A stretch of 64,000 bases of DNA from Flavipsychrobacter sp. (lineage in GTDB: Bacteria; Bacteroidota; Bacteroidia; Chitinophagales; Chitinophagaceae), in assembly GCA_016786665.1 (NCBI GenBank), contig JAEUVZ010000035.1:55157-119156 (forward strand), written 5' to 3'. The notes under the pieces are model-generated. The model was given only the letters and a program-made list of their open reading frames with translations, was not told the origin of the DNA and searched no databases. Position 1 is the first letter of the stretch; each line of letters opens with the position of its first letter. Shown piece by piece: positions 41,979 through 51,296 of this stretch. The position numbers and the translations under genes were made by a program.

Positions 41979-44264
41979 ATGGCACAGCTCATACGGAAAG
42001 AAGACGCACTGGAATATCACGAGAAGGGAAGACCCGGTAAAATAGAAGTAATACCAACCAAGGAAACCAAAACCCAGCGCGACCTGGCGCTCGCATACTC
42101 CCCCGGGGTAGCAGAGCCTTGCCTGGAAATTGCCGCACACCCGGAAGATGTATATAAATACACCGCCAAAGGAAACCTGGTAGCCGTTATCAGTAATGGA
42201 ACCGCGGTGCTGGGCCTGGGCGATATAGGCCCTGAAGCATCGAAGCCGGTAATGGAAGGTAAGGGCTTGCTGTTCAAGATATTCGCTGATATAGACGTGT
42301 TTGATATAGAACTGAACGCACGGGGAATAGATGAATTTGTCAGCGTGGTGAAAGCCCTGGAGCCTACGTTTGGCGGCATTAACCTGGAAGACATAAAAGC
42401 CCCTGAGTGCTTTGAGATAGAGAAGCGCCTGAAGGCCGAAATGAACATCCCCCTGATGCACGACGACCAGCACGGAACCGCCATCATTTCGGGCGCGGCC
42501 CTGCTCAACGCGCTGGACCTGGTGCACAAGGACATAGCAAAGGTAAAATTCGTTATCAGCGGCGCAGGCGCCTCGGCTATCTCGTGCTGCAAAATCTATA
42601 TAGCGCTGGGCGCTGATGTTCGGAACATGTACATGTTTGACAGTAAAGGCCTCATTACCAAACAGCGCACCGACCTGGATGAGTACAAGCAGCAATTTGC
42701 CCAGGACAGTAAAGACATGACGCTGTCGGAGGCTATGATAGGGGCCGATGTGTTCATTGGCCTGTCTAAAGGGAATGTGGTATCGGGCGACATGCTGAAA
42801 GGTATGGCGATGAAGCCCATCGTTTTCGCGCTGGCCAACCCCGACCCTGAAATAAGCTATGATGCCGCACTGGCCGCCCGCCCCGATGTAATAATGGCTA
42901 CCGGCCGCAGTGACTATCCTAACCAGGTAAATAACGTGCTGGGCTTTCCGTTCATCTTCCGCGGTGCGCTGGATGTACGCGCCACGGCCATAAATGAAGA
43001 AATGAAACTGGCAGCGGTACACGCCCTGGCCGCCCTAGCCAAAGAGCCCGTGCCCGATATAGTGAATGTAGCCTACAACGAAACCAGCCTGAGCTTTGGC
43101 CCTACTTATATCATTCCCAAGCCGGTAGACCCGAGGTTGCTGACGACTGTTTCCCCTGCAGTGGCAAAAGCGGCGATAGAGAGCGGGGTGGCCCGCCGCC
43201 CCATTACCGACTGGGAAGCTTATGAAGGTGAACTGTACCGCCGCCAGGGCTCGGACGACAACATACTGCGCTATGTAATGAATAAGGCCAAACAGCACCC
43301 GAAGCGAGTGGTGTTTGCCGAAGCGGAGAATACCAAAATACTGAAGGCGGCGCAGATAGTAAAAGACGAAGGTATCGCCATACCCATACTGCTGGGCAAT
43401 GAAGCTCGCATACGCCAACTGCTGGAGGAGCATAAAATACCCCTGGAAGGTGTACAGATACTGGACCCGAAACACGAAAGCACCGAGCAGAAGCGCTGCG
43501 AATATGGCGAGAAGTTCTTCCAGAAGCGGAACAGGCGCGGCTTTAATATGTATGAAGCGAAGAAGATAATGCGGGAACGCCCCTACTTTGGCTGCATGAT
43601 GGTGGATGCCGGCGAAGCCGACGCCCTTATCTCGGGCCTGACGCGCAAGTACCCCGATACCCTGCGCCCCGCGCTGGAGATAATAGGACTGGAAGAAGGC
43701 GCTAACCGGGTAGCCGGTATGTATATGATGCTCACTAAGAAAGGCCCTTTGTTCTTTGCGGATACAACGGCCAACTTCAACCCTACGGAAGAAGAACTGG
43801 TGGATATCACCATGCTTACCGCCAAGACCGTGGAGCACTTCAACATAAAGCCGAGGGTCGCGATGCTCTCTTACTCCAACTTTGGCAGCAGTAATTCCCC
43901 CGAGGCCATAAAGGTGCGTAATGCGGTGGAAAAGATAAAACACCGATATCCCTGGATGGTGATAGATGGCGAAATGCAGGCGGGCGTTGCCTTTAACAAA
44001 GACCTGCTGCGCGAGAACTATCCATTCTCCGACCTGGTGAACGAGTCGCCCAATACACTGATATTTCCTAACCTGGCAGCGGGCAATATAGCGTATCACC
44101 TGCTGCAGGAGGTAGGTGGCGCTGAGGCCGTGGGCCCCATACACATGGGCTTCCGTAAGCCGGTGCATGTGTTGCAGTTGGGCAGTAGTGTCCGCCAGAT
44201 AGTGAATATGGTGGCTTTCGCCGTGGTAGATGCCCAGGGCATCAGCAACGCCGCTACAGAGTAA
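41979..44264 (+). CDS. maeB: NADP-dependent malic enzyme with phosphotransacetylase-like domain
   Basis: A 761-residue two-domain protein. Residues about 1-425 form the malic enzyme domain, with [12 protein letters not shown], the [23 protein letters not shown] segment, [11 protein letters not shown] and the nucleotide-binding [10 protein letters not shown]. Residues about 435-757 form the phosphate acetyl/butyryltransferase-like domain ([47 protein letters not shown]). The enzyme decarboxylates malate to pyruvate with NADP+. The C-terminal domain is usually regulatory, binding acetyl-CoA, in such fusions. Its stop overlaps the next start (TAATG). Confidence 0.95.
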   Translation: MAQLIRKEDALEYHEKGRPGKIEVIPTKETKTQRDLALAYSPGVAEPCLEIAAHPEDVYKYTAKGNLVAVISNGTAVLGLGDIGPEASKPVMEGKGLLFKIFADIDVFDIELNARGIDEFVSVVKALEPTFGGINLEDIKAPECFEIEKRLKAEMNIPLMHDDQHGTAIISGAALLNALDLVHKDIAKVKFVISGAGASAISCCKIYIALGADVRNMYMFDSKGLITKQRTDLDEYKQQFAQDSKDMTLSEAMIGADVFIGLSKGNVVSGDMLKGMAMKPIVFALANPDPEISYDAALAARPDVIMATGRSDYPNQVNNVLGFPFIFRGALDVRATAINEEMKLAAVHALAALAKEPVPDIVNVAYNETSLSFGPTYIIPKPVDPRLLTTVSPAVAKAAIESGVARRPITDWEAYEGELYRRQGSDDNILRYVMNKAKQHPKRVVFAEAENTKILKAAQIVKDEGIAIPILLGNEARIRQLLEEHKIPLEGVQILDPKHESTEQKRCEYGEKFFQKRNRRGFNMYEAKKIMRERPYFGCMMVDAGEADALISGLTRKYPDTLRPALEIIGLEEGANRVAGMYMMLTKKGPLFFADTTANFNPTEEELVDITMLTAKTVEHFNIKPRVAMLSYSNFGSSNSPEAIKVRNAVEKIKHRYPWMVIDGEMQAGVAFNKDLLRENYPFSDLVNESPNTLIFPNLAAGNIAYHLLQEVGGAEAVGPIHMGFRKPVHVLQLGSSVRQIVNMVAFAVVDAQGISNAATE

Positions 44265-45499
44265 TGAGAATAGCCATCATAGGTGCGGGCGCCGCCGGCT
44301 GTTTTGCAGCGGCGAATATTCCACAGGTGGATGGCGTTTCCGTTACGGTATATGAAAAAACCGGCAAAGCGCTCCAGAAGGTAAAAGCCTCCGGAGGTGG
44401 CCGCTGCAATGTGACGCATGCCTGCTTTGATGTGCCCGAGCTGGTAAACCGGTATCCGCGGGGCAAGCAACTGCTGCGCAAATCGCTGCACCATTTTCAG
44501 CCCAAAGATACCATAGACTGGTTTGAAAGCAGGGGCGTGCCCCTGAAGCGCGAAGCCGATGGCCGGATGTTTCCCGACACGGATGAATCGCAGACCATCA
44601 TCGATTGCATCTGGCAGGAGATGATGCGCCGTAAGGTGCAGGTATTGTATCACAAGAGCGTCGTGCGCATAGAGCGCAAGAGCGAAGGGTTTGTCATTTA
44701 CTTTGCCGATAAAACCACCGCCGAAGCGGATAAGATACTGGTAGCCTGCGGTGGGTTTCCCAAACCGGAACAGTACCAGTGGCTGGAGGATATGGGGCAT
44801 AGTATTCAATCGCCGGTGCCTTCCCTGTTCACGTTCAATATACCCAGGCATCCCATAACGGAACTAATGGGCCTGGCCGTGGAGAAGGTACGGGTGAAGG
44901 TGCAGGGAACCAAACTCTCGGAAGAAGGGCCGCTGCTCATTACCCATTGGGGTATGAGCGGCCCGGCAGTATTGCGCACTTCCGCATGGGCGGCCCGCGA
45001 GCTTGCCGAACGCAATTATCACTTTACTATACTGGTCAACTGGCTGTACGACGTTACCGATGCGGAGTTGAAAGAGCAACTGCAGCAGATACGCATAGCG
45101 CAGGGAAAGCAGGCTGTGCAGCACAAGAATCCCTTCAACCTGCCCCGGCGGTTGTGGGAATACCTGCTGAATGCCTGCGGCATACGGGAAGACGTGCGCT
45201 GGGGCGAACTGCCCGCCACTGCACAGAACAAACTGATAGAGTGCCTGCTGCGCGACGCATATGAGGTAAAAGGCAAAACCACCTTCAAAGAAGAGTTCGT
45301 AACCTGCGGGGGCATATCACTTTCAGAGATAGACCCTAAAACGATGGAAAGCCGTAAAGTGCCCGGCCTCTATTTTGCCGGTGAGATAATGGATGTAGAC
45401 GGCATCACCGGCGGGTTCAATTTCCAGAATGCGTGGTGCAGCGCCTGGCTGGCGGCGAAGAGTATTTCAACAAAGACTAGTCACTCTGGCCAGCCCTGA
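44264..45499 (+). CDS. HI0933/BaiN-family NAD(P)/FAD-dependent oxidoreductase
   Basis: A 411-residue flavoprotein. The N-terminal Rossmann fold IAIIGAGAAGCFAAANI binds FAD. TGKALQKVKASGGGRCNVTHA is the diagnostic HI0933 segment, and GVPLKREADGRMFP and GEIMDVDGITGGFNFQNAW near the C-terminus complete the pattern. The family is flavin-dependent with largely unknown substrates; BaiN acts on steroid dehydroxylation intermediates. It is translationally coupled to maeB by a 1-base overlap. Confidence 0.92.
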   Translation: MRIAIIGAGAAGCFAAANIPQVDGVSVTVYEKTGKALQKVKASGGGRCNVTHACFDVPELVNRYPRGKQLLRKSLHHFQPKDTIDWFESRGVPLKREADGRMFPDTDESQTIIDCIWQEMMRRKVQVLYHKSVVRIERKSEGFVIYFADKTTAEADKILVACGGFPKPEQYQWLEDMGHSIQSPVPSLFTFNIPRHPITELMGLAVEKVRVKVQGTKLSEEGPLLITHWGMSGPAVLRTSAWAARELAERNYHFTILVNWLYDVTDAELKEQLQQIRIAQGKQAVQHKNPFNLPRRLWEYLLNACGIREDVRWGELPATAQNKLIECLLRDAYEVKGKTTFKEEFVTCGGISLSEIDPKTMESRKVPGLYFAGEIMDVDGITGGFNFQNAWCSAWLAAKSISTKTSHSGQP

Positions 45500-45505
45500 T
45501 ACCTG

Positions 45506-47422
45506 TTAACCGCCCAGTTTCTTAATCGCTTTCATCATATCTATTCCACGGCCCAATACGGGCTTGAACAGGTCGCCTTTTTTCTCCAGCCGTTTCAGTA
45601 TGTTCTTTATGTGGAAGTCGGTAGGGTGTAGGCCCGGCGTCACTTCCTTCCAGTCGAGCGGGGTAGATACCGGCGCCCCCGGTTTGGGCCTTGCGCTGTA
45701 TACTGATGAAAGAGTCTGCCCCGGGCGGTTTTGCAGGTAGTCTATGTAGATGTTCTTCGATCCTCTTTTTTTGAGCGAGCGCTCCAGGCTGGTGAATCCC
45801 GGCAGTTCTTCCTGCGCCAGTACCGCTATCATGTGTGCGAAGTCGCGGGCCTGCTCGTAGGTGTACTTAGCCGCCAGCGGAACGTACACGTGCAAGCCGG
45901 TAGCTCCCGATGTTTTGCAATAGCTTTTGCAGCCGCCACGCTCCAGTATAGCCCTTATAACCTGCGCTGTTTCTATTACCTGCTCAAAGGTGTTTTTGTC
46001 TGATGGGTCTATGTCCAGCACCAGGTAGTCGGGGTTATCGGGTGTCTCTACCGTTGAGTTCCAGGGATTGATCTCGATACAGCCCAGGTTGGCCATGTAC
46101 AACAGGGTAGGCTTGTTGTTGCAGACTATATAATTGATGTCTTTACCGGCACTTTCTGAGTACACCTCGTAGGTTTCTACAAAGGGAGGTGCGTTGTCTC
46201 CCGCATCTTTATGAAAAAAGCCCTCATCCTTTATGCCATTGGGCGTACGCCGGAGCGATTCCGGCCGGCCTTTCAGGTAGCGGCTCATATACTTCCATGC
46301 TTTGTCGTAGTATTCCACCAGGTCGCCTTTGGTATAGCCTTCCTGCGGCCAGAATATTTTGTCCAGGTTTGTGAGCGTTACTTTCCGTCCGCTTACGTTT
46401 CTTACGTTATCCATGTTGGTCGATTGATGATTTTCAGTTACAGGGGCCGATTCGTTTTGTTTGTCTGTAACCTCCTGCGTTTCCTTGTCTACCCGCAGCC
46501 CCAGGAAAACAGGGTGGCGGCGAATGCCCTCGCGGGTGATCTCTGAGAACTTGAGGTTGCATACCAGTTCCGGCCGAAGCCAGGTGACGGCTGCATTTAC
46601 GGGTATCTTCTCCGCAAAGGGAGAGCCGGTAGTTTCGTATTTTTTAAAGAGTGTATGCAGTTCCTTCAGCGCGTGTTGGTTGAAGCCCGTGCCGGTATGG
46701 CCTATGTAGGTGAGTTTGCCCTTTACATAAGTGCCCAGCACCAGCGCCCCAAAGTGCTTCCGGCCTCCGCGCGGCGCCGTGTACCCACAGATAATGGCCT
46801 CTTCGGTCTGTACGGTCTTTATTTTCAGCCAGTCGGCACTGCGGTTTCCCTCCCGGTACCGGGAGGGTGCTTTCTTGGCTATCATTCCTTCCAGCCCGTT
46901 CTTTTTTACGAGGGCGAAGAATTCTTCGCCTTTTTCCGCTACATGTTCGCAATAGCGTATCACCGCATTGCCGGGTGGTAGCAGGTCTTTCAGCAACTGT
47001 TTTCGTTCCAGCAGGGTTTTGTCTTCCAGGGTGTTCCCTTCCAGGTAGAGGCAATCAAAAACATAATAGATTATCTCCGCACTACTGCCCGGTTCGTAAT
47101 GCTGCAGCAATTGGAAGTCCGGGCGGCCTTTGTCGTTCACCACTACTATTTCTCCGTCCAGCACCGCATTCAGTTTCAGGCGCTGCAGTTCTTCCACCAC
47201 CACCGGGTACTTTTGCTCAAAGGATAATCCGTTGCGGGAGTATAGCCGCACATCTTTGCCGTCTGCCTCCGCTACTGCACGGTAGCCATCCCATTTTATT
47301 TCGTACACCCAGTCGGTACTGTTGAAAGCACCTTCGTGCAGTTTGGCCATCATGGGCTTTATAAATGTGGTGTATTTCCTGTTTACCCGCTTATCGGCGG
47401 TGCGGGTGGGTTTGGCTGTCAC
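45506..47422 (-). CDS. ligD: DNA ligase D, ligase and polymerase domains (split LigD, second part)
   Basis: A 638-residue protein starting at a GTG inside the 3' end of the phosphoesterase gene (GTGA overlap). The ATP-dependent ligase domain covers about residues 18-310, with catalytic Lys in YEIKWDGYRAV (residue 43) and EGMIAKKAPSRYREG. The primase-polymerase domain covers about 345-630, with the DxD of VLDIDPSD and SGATGLHVYVPL. It fills and seals double-strand breaks with Ku. Normal LigD has an N-terminal phosphoesterase domain in the same chain; here it is a separate 227-residue frame, and 227 plus 638 equals a normal LigD length. The junction has nine A in a row (47423-47431). Confidence 0.93.
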   Translation of the reverse strand: MTAKPTRTADKRVNRKYTTFIKPMMAKLHEGAFNSTDWVYEIKWDGYRAVAEADGKDVRLYSRNGLSFEQKYPVVVEELQRLKLNAVLDGEIVVVNDKGRPDFQLLQHYEPGSSAEIIYYVFDCLYLEGNTLEDKTLLERKQLLKDLLPPGNAVIRYCEHVAEKGEEFFALVKKNGLEGMIAKKAPSRYREGNRSADWLKIKTVQTEEAIICGYTAPRGGRKHFGALVLGTYVKGKLTYIGHTGTGFNQHALKELHTLFKKYETTGSPFAEKIPVNAAVTWLRPELVCNLKFSEITREGIRRHPVFLGLRVDKETQEVTDKQNESAPVTENHQSTNMDNVRNVSGRKVTLTNLDKIFWPQEGYTKGDLVEYYDKAWKYMSRYLKGRPESLRRTPNGIKDEGFFHKDAGDNAPPFVETYEVYSESAGKDINYIVCNNKPTLLYMANLGCIEINPWNSTVETPDNPDYLVLDIDPSDKNTFEQVIETAQVIRAILERGGCKSYCKTSGATGLHVYVPLAAKYTYEQARDFAHMIAVLAQEELPGFTSLERSLKKRGSKNIYIDYLQNRPGQTLSSVYSARPKPGAPVSTPLDWKEVTPGLHPTDFHIKNILKRLEKKGDLFKPVLGRGIDMMKAIKKLGG

Positions 47423-48102
47423 TTTTTTTTTACCGCGGCTTTTTTGGCTGCGGGTTTTACGGGGGCTTTTTTCGTACGGGCGGCATTTGCCACTGTCTTC
47501 TTTTTCGGCGGCGATTTTTTTAGTTCCCGTTTTTCGCGCTTTTCCGCGCTCTTTTTCAGCGATGACTTTTTGGCATAGTCTTCAGCGTTGTATTCTTCCT
47601 GTGCGTATTCATCCCGGTGCTTTATGAGCAGCCAGGTGTTTTCTCCGCGGCCTTTCATCTTTACGAGGGCGAACTCGCCTTTCAGTTTGCGCCCCTTTAC
47701 CCGGAATTTGATGCTTCCAGCCGCCAGGTGCGCCAGGAATTCTTTTTCCGTAATGGTTTCGCCCTGCTCGTCTACCGGTTCGTAGGTGCCATGGTCCCAT
47801 ACATCCACGAATCCCGCACCATAGTTCCCTTCGGGTATCACACCCTGGAAGGTGCCGTAGGATACGGGATGGTCTTCTACCATCATAGCCAGGCGTTTGT
47901 CCTGCGGATTGAGTGAGGGGCCTTTAGGTACGGCCCAGCTTTTCAATACACCTTCCGCTTCCAGCCGGAAGTCGTAGTGCAGGTGAGAGGCATCGTGGCG
48001 CTGCACCACGAATGTCTTTTGCCTTTTCGTTCTTTTTACGGAGCCTTTTGGTTCCGGTGTTTCGGTGAAGCGGCGCTTCTGTTGGTACCTGGTGAGTCCC
48101 AT
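47419..48102 (-). CDS. LigD 3'-phosphoesterase domain protein (split LigD, first part)
   Basis: A 227-residue protein. The phosphoesterase domain (about 25-160) has FVVQRHDASHLHYDFRLE, SWAVPKGPSL, VEDHPVSYGTFQG and IPEGNYGAGFVDVWDHG, including the conserved His, Asp and Arg catalytic set. It removes 3'-ribonucleotides or phosphates at breaks. The last 55 residues are a Lys/Ala-rich tail ending in KKK encoded by A9, then TGA overlapping the ligase GTG. A one-base slip in that run would join both frames into one LigD. The start overlaps the Ku stop (TAATG). Confidence 0.9.
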   Translation of the reverse strand: MGLTRYQQKRRFTETPEPKGSVKRTKRQKTFVVQRHDASHLHYDFRLEAEGVLKSWAVPKGPSLNPQDKRLAMMVEDHPVSYGTFQGVIPEGNYGAGFVDVWDHGTYEPVDEQGETITEKEFLAHLAAGSIKFRVKGRKLKGEFALVKMKGRGENTWLLIKHRDEYAQEEYNAEDYAKKSSLKKSAEKREKRELKKSPPKKKTVANAARTKKAPVKPAAKKAAVKKK

Positions 48103-48941
48103 TAAGATGCTTTTTTACGACGGGTGACGGGTATTTTTTTGGTAACTGCTTTTTTGGCCGGGGCTTTTTTCGCTTTGGTGGCGCCCAGGCTTTCTTTCAG
48201 TTGCTCCATAATGTCTTTCGATTTATTGCGCACCATCTTCAGTTTGGGTTCGGGCAGGTCTTTGCCTTTGGCGCGCAGCTTTATCATTTTCAGCAGCGCG
48301 GCATCGTAGGTATCCTTGTACCGGGAAATATCGAACGATTTTGGTGTCAGCTGTGCTATCAGCGCTTTGGCCATTTTCAGTTCCGCCGGCTTTACCGCGG
48401 TACGGGCCGTGGGTATGTTGAGGTCTTCATAGTCCCTTATTTCCTCGTGGAAACGCAGCCGGAGCAGTAGCAGCATGTTTCCCTGCGGTTTCAGCAGGCA
48501 TAGGTTCTCTTTAGTACGCATCACAAAAGTGCCTATCGCTACTTTGCCGCTGTCCTTCAGTGCTTCGCGCAGCAGGGCGTATGCCCGTTCGCCGCCTTTG
48601 GCAGGCTCCAGGTAATAGGGCATTTCGTAGAAGGTAGTGTCTATTTCCACTTCCTCCGCAAACTCCTGTATCTCAATAGTTTTGCTTTTTTCAGGGCTGG
48701 CTTTGGCAAAGTCGTCTTCCGTCAGCACTACATACTTGTCTTCTACTTTGTAGCCCTTTACTATATCGCCCCAGGCTACCTCCTCGCCGGTTTCCTCATT
48801 CACCCGCTGGTACCTGATGCGTGCGTTGTCGTGCTTATCCAGCATATCCAGGTCCAGCGCGCTGCTTTGCACGGCGCTGAAGATGCGTACCGGTATGTTC
48901 ACCAGTCCAAAACCAATAGCTCCTGACCATATTGCGCGCAT
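48102..48941 (-). CDS. ku: Ku DNA end-binding protein
   Basis: A 279-residue bacterial Ku. Typical are MRAIWSGAIGFGLVNIPVRIF at the start, LLREALKDSGKVAIGTFVMRTKENL in the core, and a basic Lys/Ala-rich tail (KKAPAKKAVTKKIP) that contacts LigD or DNA. Ku homodimers load on double-strand ends and recruit LigD for non-homologous end joining. The ATG at 48941 is the family start; the frame continues to 48983. First gene of the ku-PE-ligD operon; all three genes overlap. Confidence 0.95.
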   Translation of the reverse strand: MRAIWSGAIGFGLVNIPVRIFSAVQSSALDLDMLDKHDNARIRYQRVNEETGEEVAWGDIVKGYKVEDKYVVLTEDDFAKASPEKSKTIEIQEFAEEVEIDTTFYEMPYYLEPAKGGERAYALLREALKDSGKVAIGTFVMRTKENLCLLKPQGNMLLLLRLRFHEEIRDYEDLNIPTARTAVKPAELKMAKALIAQLTPKSFDISRYKDTYDAALLKMIKLRAKGKDLPEPKLKMVRNKSKDIMEQLKESLGATKAKKAPAKKAVTKKIPVTRRKKAS

Positions 48942-49077
48942 ATCTCTTGTTTTTGATATGGGTTTAAAAAATGATGCCCGCATCCTGCTTATTTTATACG
49001 GTATATATTATTCCTGAGAACAAATTGTTATATTGTAGCATATTGATAATCTCTACCGCTCAAAAAAATACAGACTT

Positions 49078-50421
49078 ATGAAATGTAAAAAGCTACTTCT
49101 TTCCCTTTCCCTGTTGGTGGCAGTACATAGCGCGCAAGCGCAATATTGTACGCCCGATTACCTTTTTGGTTGTTTGCTGGGCGATAACATTAATACGTTT
49201 TCAGTGACGGGTGTTAACAGCACGTCTATATCCAGCCTGAATACCAGTTGCGCCAGTGCGGGCGACTACGAGGACTTTACCAATGATTCCGTGAGCTTCC
49301 TGCAAGGCGGTGCTTATACCGTAACCATCAACAGCGAAGCGGCGAACGACTTTGTAGAGGTATATATTGATTTTGATGACAATGGCTCTTTCAGCAGCAG
49401 CGAGAGTGTGGGCGGAATGAACAATATGGCGGTCAGCCCCGCCACATCCACCTTTACGCTGAATATACCGGGAACGGCGGCGCTCGGGCCACATCGTATG
49501 CGGGTGGTAGTAAGCGGCGACTCTACTTACCCGGGTATTAATCCCTGCCCCTGGAACATGGGCTTTACCGGTTACGGTGGCGGAGAGGTACACGATTATG
49601 TTGCCGATATACTGGGTAGCACCACTACCTGCGATACGCCCACGAACCTAACGGCCTCAGCGATTAACTTCGACGGCGCTACTTTTAACTGGATGGCCGT
49701 TACCGGCGCCACGGGTTACCAGTACGCGCTCAATACCAGCCCTACACCTCCGGGGTCCGGCACGGGTACTACCAATACTTCCTACGGTGGCACCGGCCTG
49801 ATGTCCAGCACCACCTATTATTTCCACCTGCGCACGGCTTGCGGCAACAACTTCTCATCGTGGATCACCATCTCTTTCAATACTTCGGCTTGTCCTAACC
49901 CTACCAGCATCACACAGTCTGCTGTTACGGGTTCTTCCGCTACTATATCGTGGACGGGACTGGTGAACGTGAGCGGCTACCTGTACACGGTTACTACTTC
50001 GGCTACACCACCAGCTAGCGGTACCTTTACCGCCAACAATACCGGAACAGTGAACGGCCTGTCGCCTAACACGTTGTATTATGCATGGGTTCGTACCGTA
50101 TGCGGCCAGGCGGATAGCTCTAACTGGGCCAGCGATACATTTACAACCCTGCCGGTAAGCGTAGTGAATGTAGGCGGTGATGATTTTGTTCTGCAAGCGT
50201 ATCCAAACCCGGTGAAGCATTCAGTACATATAGCGGCCGCCGGCAAAGAAGGCGCTGTAGCGCACATAGAACTGACGGACCTTACCGGAAAGCTCATCAA
50301 CCGCTACCAGATGGAGGGCAAAGACCTGGTTGTTGACATGAGTGGCCTTTCCAATGGCGTGTATTTTATCCGGTATGCAGATGATGCGCACCGCCGCACG
50401 GTAAAGGTGAACAAAGAGTAG
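49078..50421 (+). CDS. GEVED/FN3 T9SS cargo protein
   Basis: A 447-residue secreted protein with signal peptide (HSAQAQ). A GEVED domain (about 25-180) shows FVEVYIDFDDNGSFSSSE and GEVHDYVADI. Two FN3 domains follow (about 185-275 and 280-365; NWMAVTGATGYQYALNTSPT, SWTGLVNVSGYLYTVTTSAT). The C-terminal T9SS type A domain has LQAYPNPVKHSVHI and GVYFIRYADDAHRRTVKV. GEVED modules are common in secreted adhesive or matrix proteins. It ends in a strong terminator and is divergent from ku. Confidence 0.88.
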   Translation: MKCKKLLLSLSLLVAVHSAQAQYCTPDYLFGCLLGDNINTFSVTGVNSTSISSLNTSCASAGDYEDFTNDSVSFLQGGAYTVTINSEAANDFVEVYIDFDDNGSFSSSESVGGMNNMAVSPATSTFTLNIPGTAALGPHRMRVVVSGDSTYPGINPCPWNMGFTGYGGGEVHDYVADILGSTTTCDTPTNLTASAINFDGATFNWMAVTGATGYQYALNTSPTPPGSGTGTTNTSYGGTGLMSSTTYYFHLRTACGNNFSSWITISFNTSACPNPTSITQSAVTGSSATISWTGLVNVSGYLYTVTTSATPPASGTFTANNTGTVNGLSPNTLYYAWVRTVCGQADSSNWASDTFTTLPVSVVNVGGDDFVLQAYPNPVKHSVHIAAAGKEGAVAHIELTDLTGKLINRYQMEGKDLVVDMSGLSNGVYFIRYADDAHRRTVKVNKE

Positions 50422-50451
50422 TAACAGCACCTGCCAACACTCATTGAGACA

Positions 50452-50497
50452 AAATAGAAGAAAGCCTCTTTCCACGGAAAGAGGCTTTCTTCTATTT
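50452..50497. terminator. Bidirectional terminator, 22-bp stem
   Basis: A perfect inverted repeat with core GAAAGCCTCTTTCC / GGAAAGAGGCTTTC extended by AAATAGAA/TTCTATTT, between convergent genes ending at 50421 and 50508. Confidence 0.9.
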
Positions 50498-50507
50498 ATA
50501 TTAGATA

Positions 50508-51275
50508 TTACCGTAGCCGCGTCTCGTTGGGGTGTTCTTCCCTCCACCGCCTGCGTTGTTCGGCGCGGGCACGGTTGGTCTTGTCGTCGGAGATATTGCC
50601 GAGACCAATCACCAGGGAAACGTAAGTGCCGAATTTTGTGCCCGGGCCTCCTGTTATGGTCGTTTTGCTGGCGGGGATGAACCACTCCGTCCTTTCCAGC
50701 GGCAACAGGTAGCCCGCCCTTAGATTTACCAGGTAAAAAGAGCGGAATGCAAAACCTACGCCCAGGTCGAAGTGGATACGGGAGCTGGAGAGCTCTTTAT
50801 AGTCCAGGTTGCTACCCAGGTATTGCCCCAGTACAGGGGTGCTGTCAGCCAGCTTTTCGTGAAACTTATAGTTTAATGCGCAGGTTTTGAAGCCGGCATA
50901 GGGGTAAAGGGAAAACTTTAGTGTGTGCAATACATCATATCCCACGTTGAACTCGAAACTGCGGTAGCGCTGGCGGGCAAAGGTGGTATCCGTTTTTTCC
51001 CTGCGGGAGCCGGAAAGGTAAGAGAAGTTAATAATGGCATGGTCAAAATGCCATTGAAAGCCCATGCCGGGTACTACCGATGGCGGCTCCGGGGCGGGGT
51101 AGCCCAGCGAGCGCAATTGGGTGATCATACCGCTATTGTTGATGTTGGGAACTTCCAGCGACAAGTGGTAATACCCACCCATAATGGTATTGTAGGTGGA
51201 ATCGCGCTTTGCCGATACGGCCAGGGGCAGGATCAGGCAGAGCAGGGTTTTCAGGCTCATGCGGGTTTTATTCAT
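50508..51275 (-). CDS. Outer-membrane beta-barrel-like protein, unknown function
   Basis: A 255-residue protein with signal peptide (cleavage near AVSA, residue 22) and alternating amphipathic strands ending in aromatic residues (HFDHAIINFSYLSG, FEFNVGYDVLHTLKFSLYPYAGF, DLGVGFAFRSFYLVNLRAGYLLPL). These fit an 8-12 strand outer-membrane barrel. The C-terminus is a charged helical tail (RARAEQRRRWREEHP) rather than a closing strand. It lies 21 bp downstream of the molybdopterin enzyme on the same strand, but a functional link is doubtful. Confidence 0.6.
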   Translation of the reverse strand: MNKTRMSLKTLLCLILPLAVSAKRDSTYNTIMGGYYHLSLEVPNINNSGMITQLRSLGYPAPEPPSVVPGMGFQWHFDHAIINFSYLSGSRREKTDTTFARQRYRSFEFNVGYDVLHTLKFSLYPYAGFKTCALNYKFHEKLADSTPVLGQYLGSNLDYKELSSSRIHFDLGVGFAFRSFYLVNLRAGYLLPLERTEWFIPASKTTITGGPGTKFGTYVSLVIGLGNISDDKTNRARAEQRRRWREEHPNETRLR

Positions 51276-51296
51276 TCGTTCTTTTGGGTTGGTTGA

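Noticed and set aside
43035..44168. Minus-strand open frame of 377 residues
   Set aside because: Shadow of the phosphotransacetylase half of maeB.
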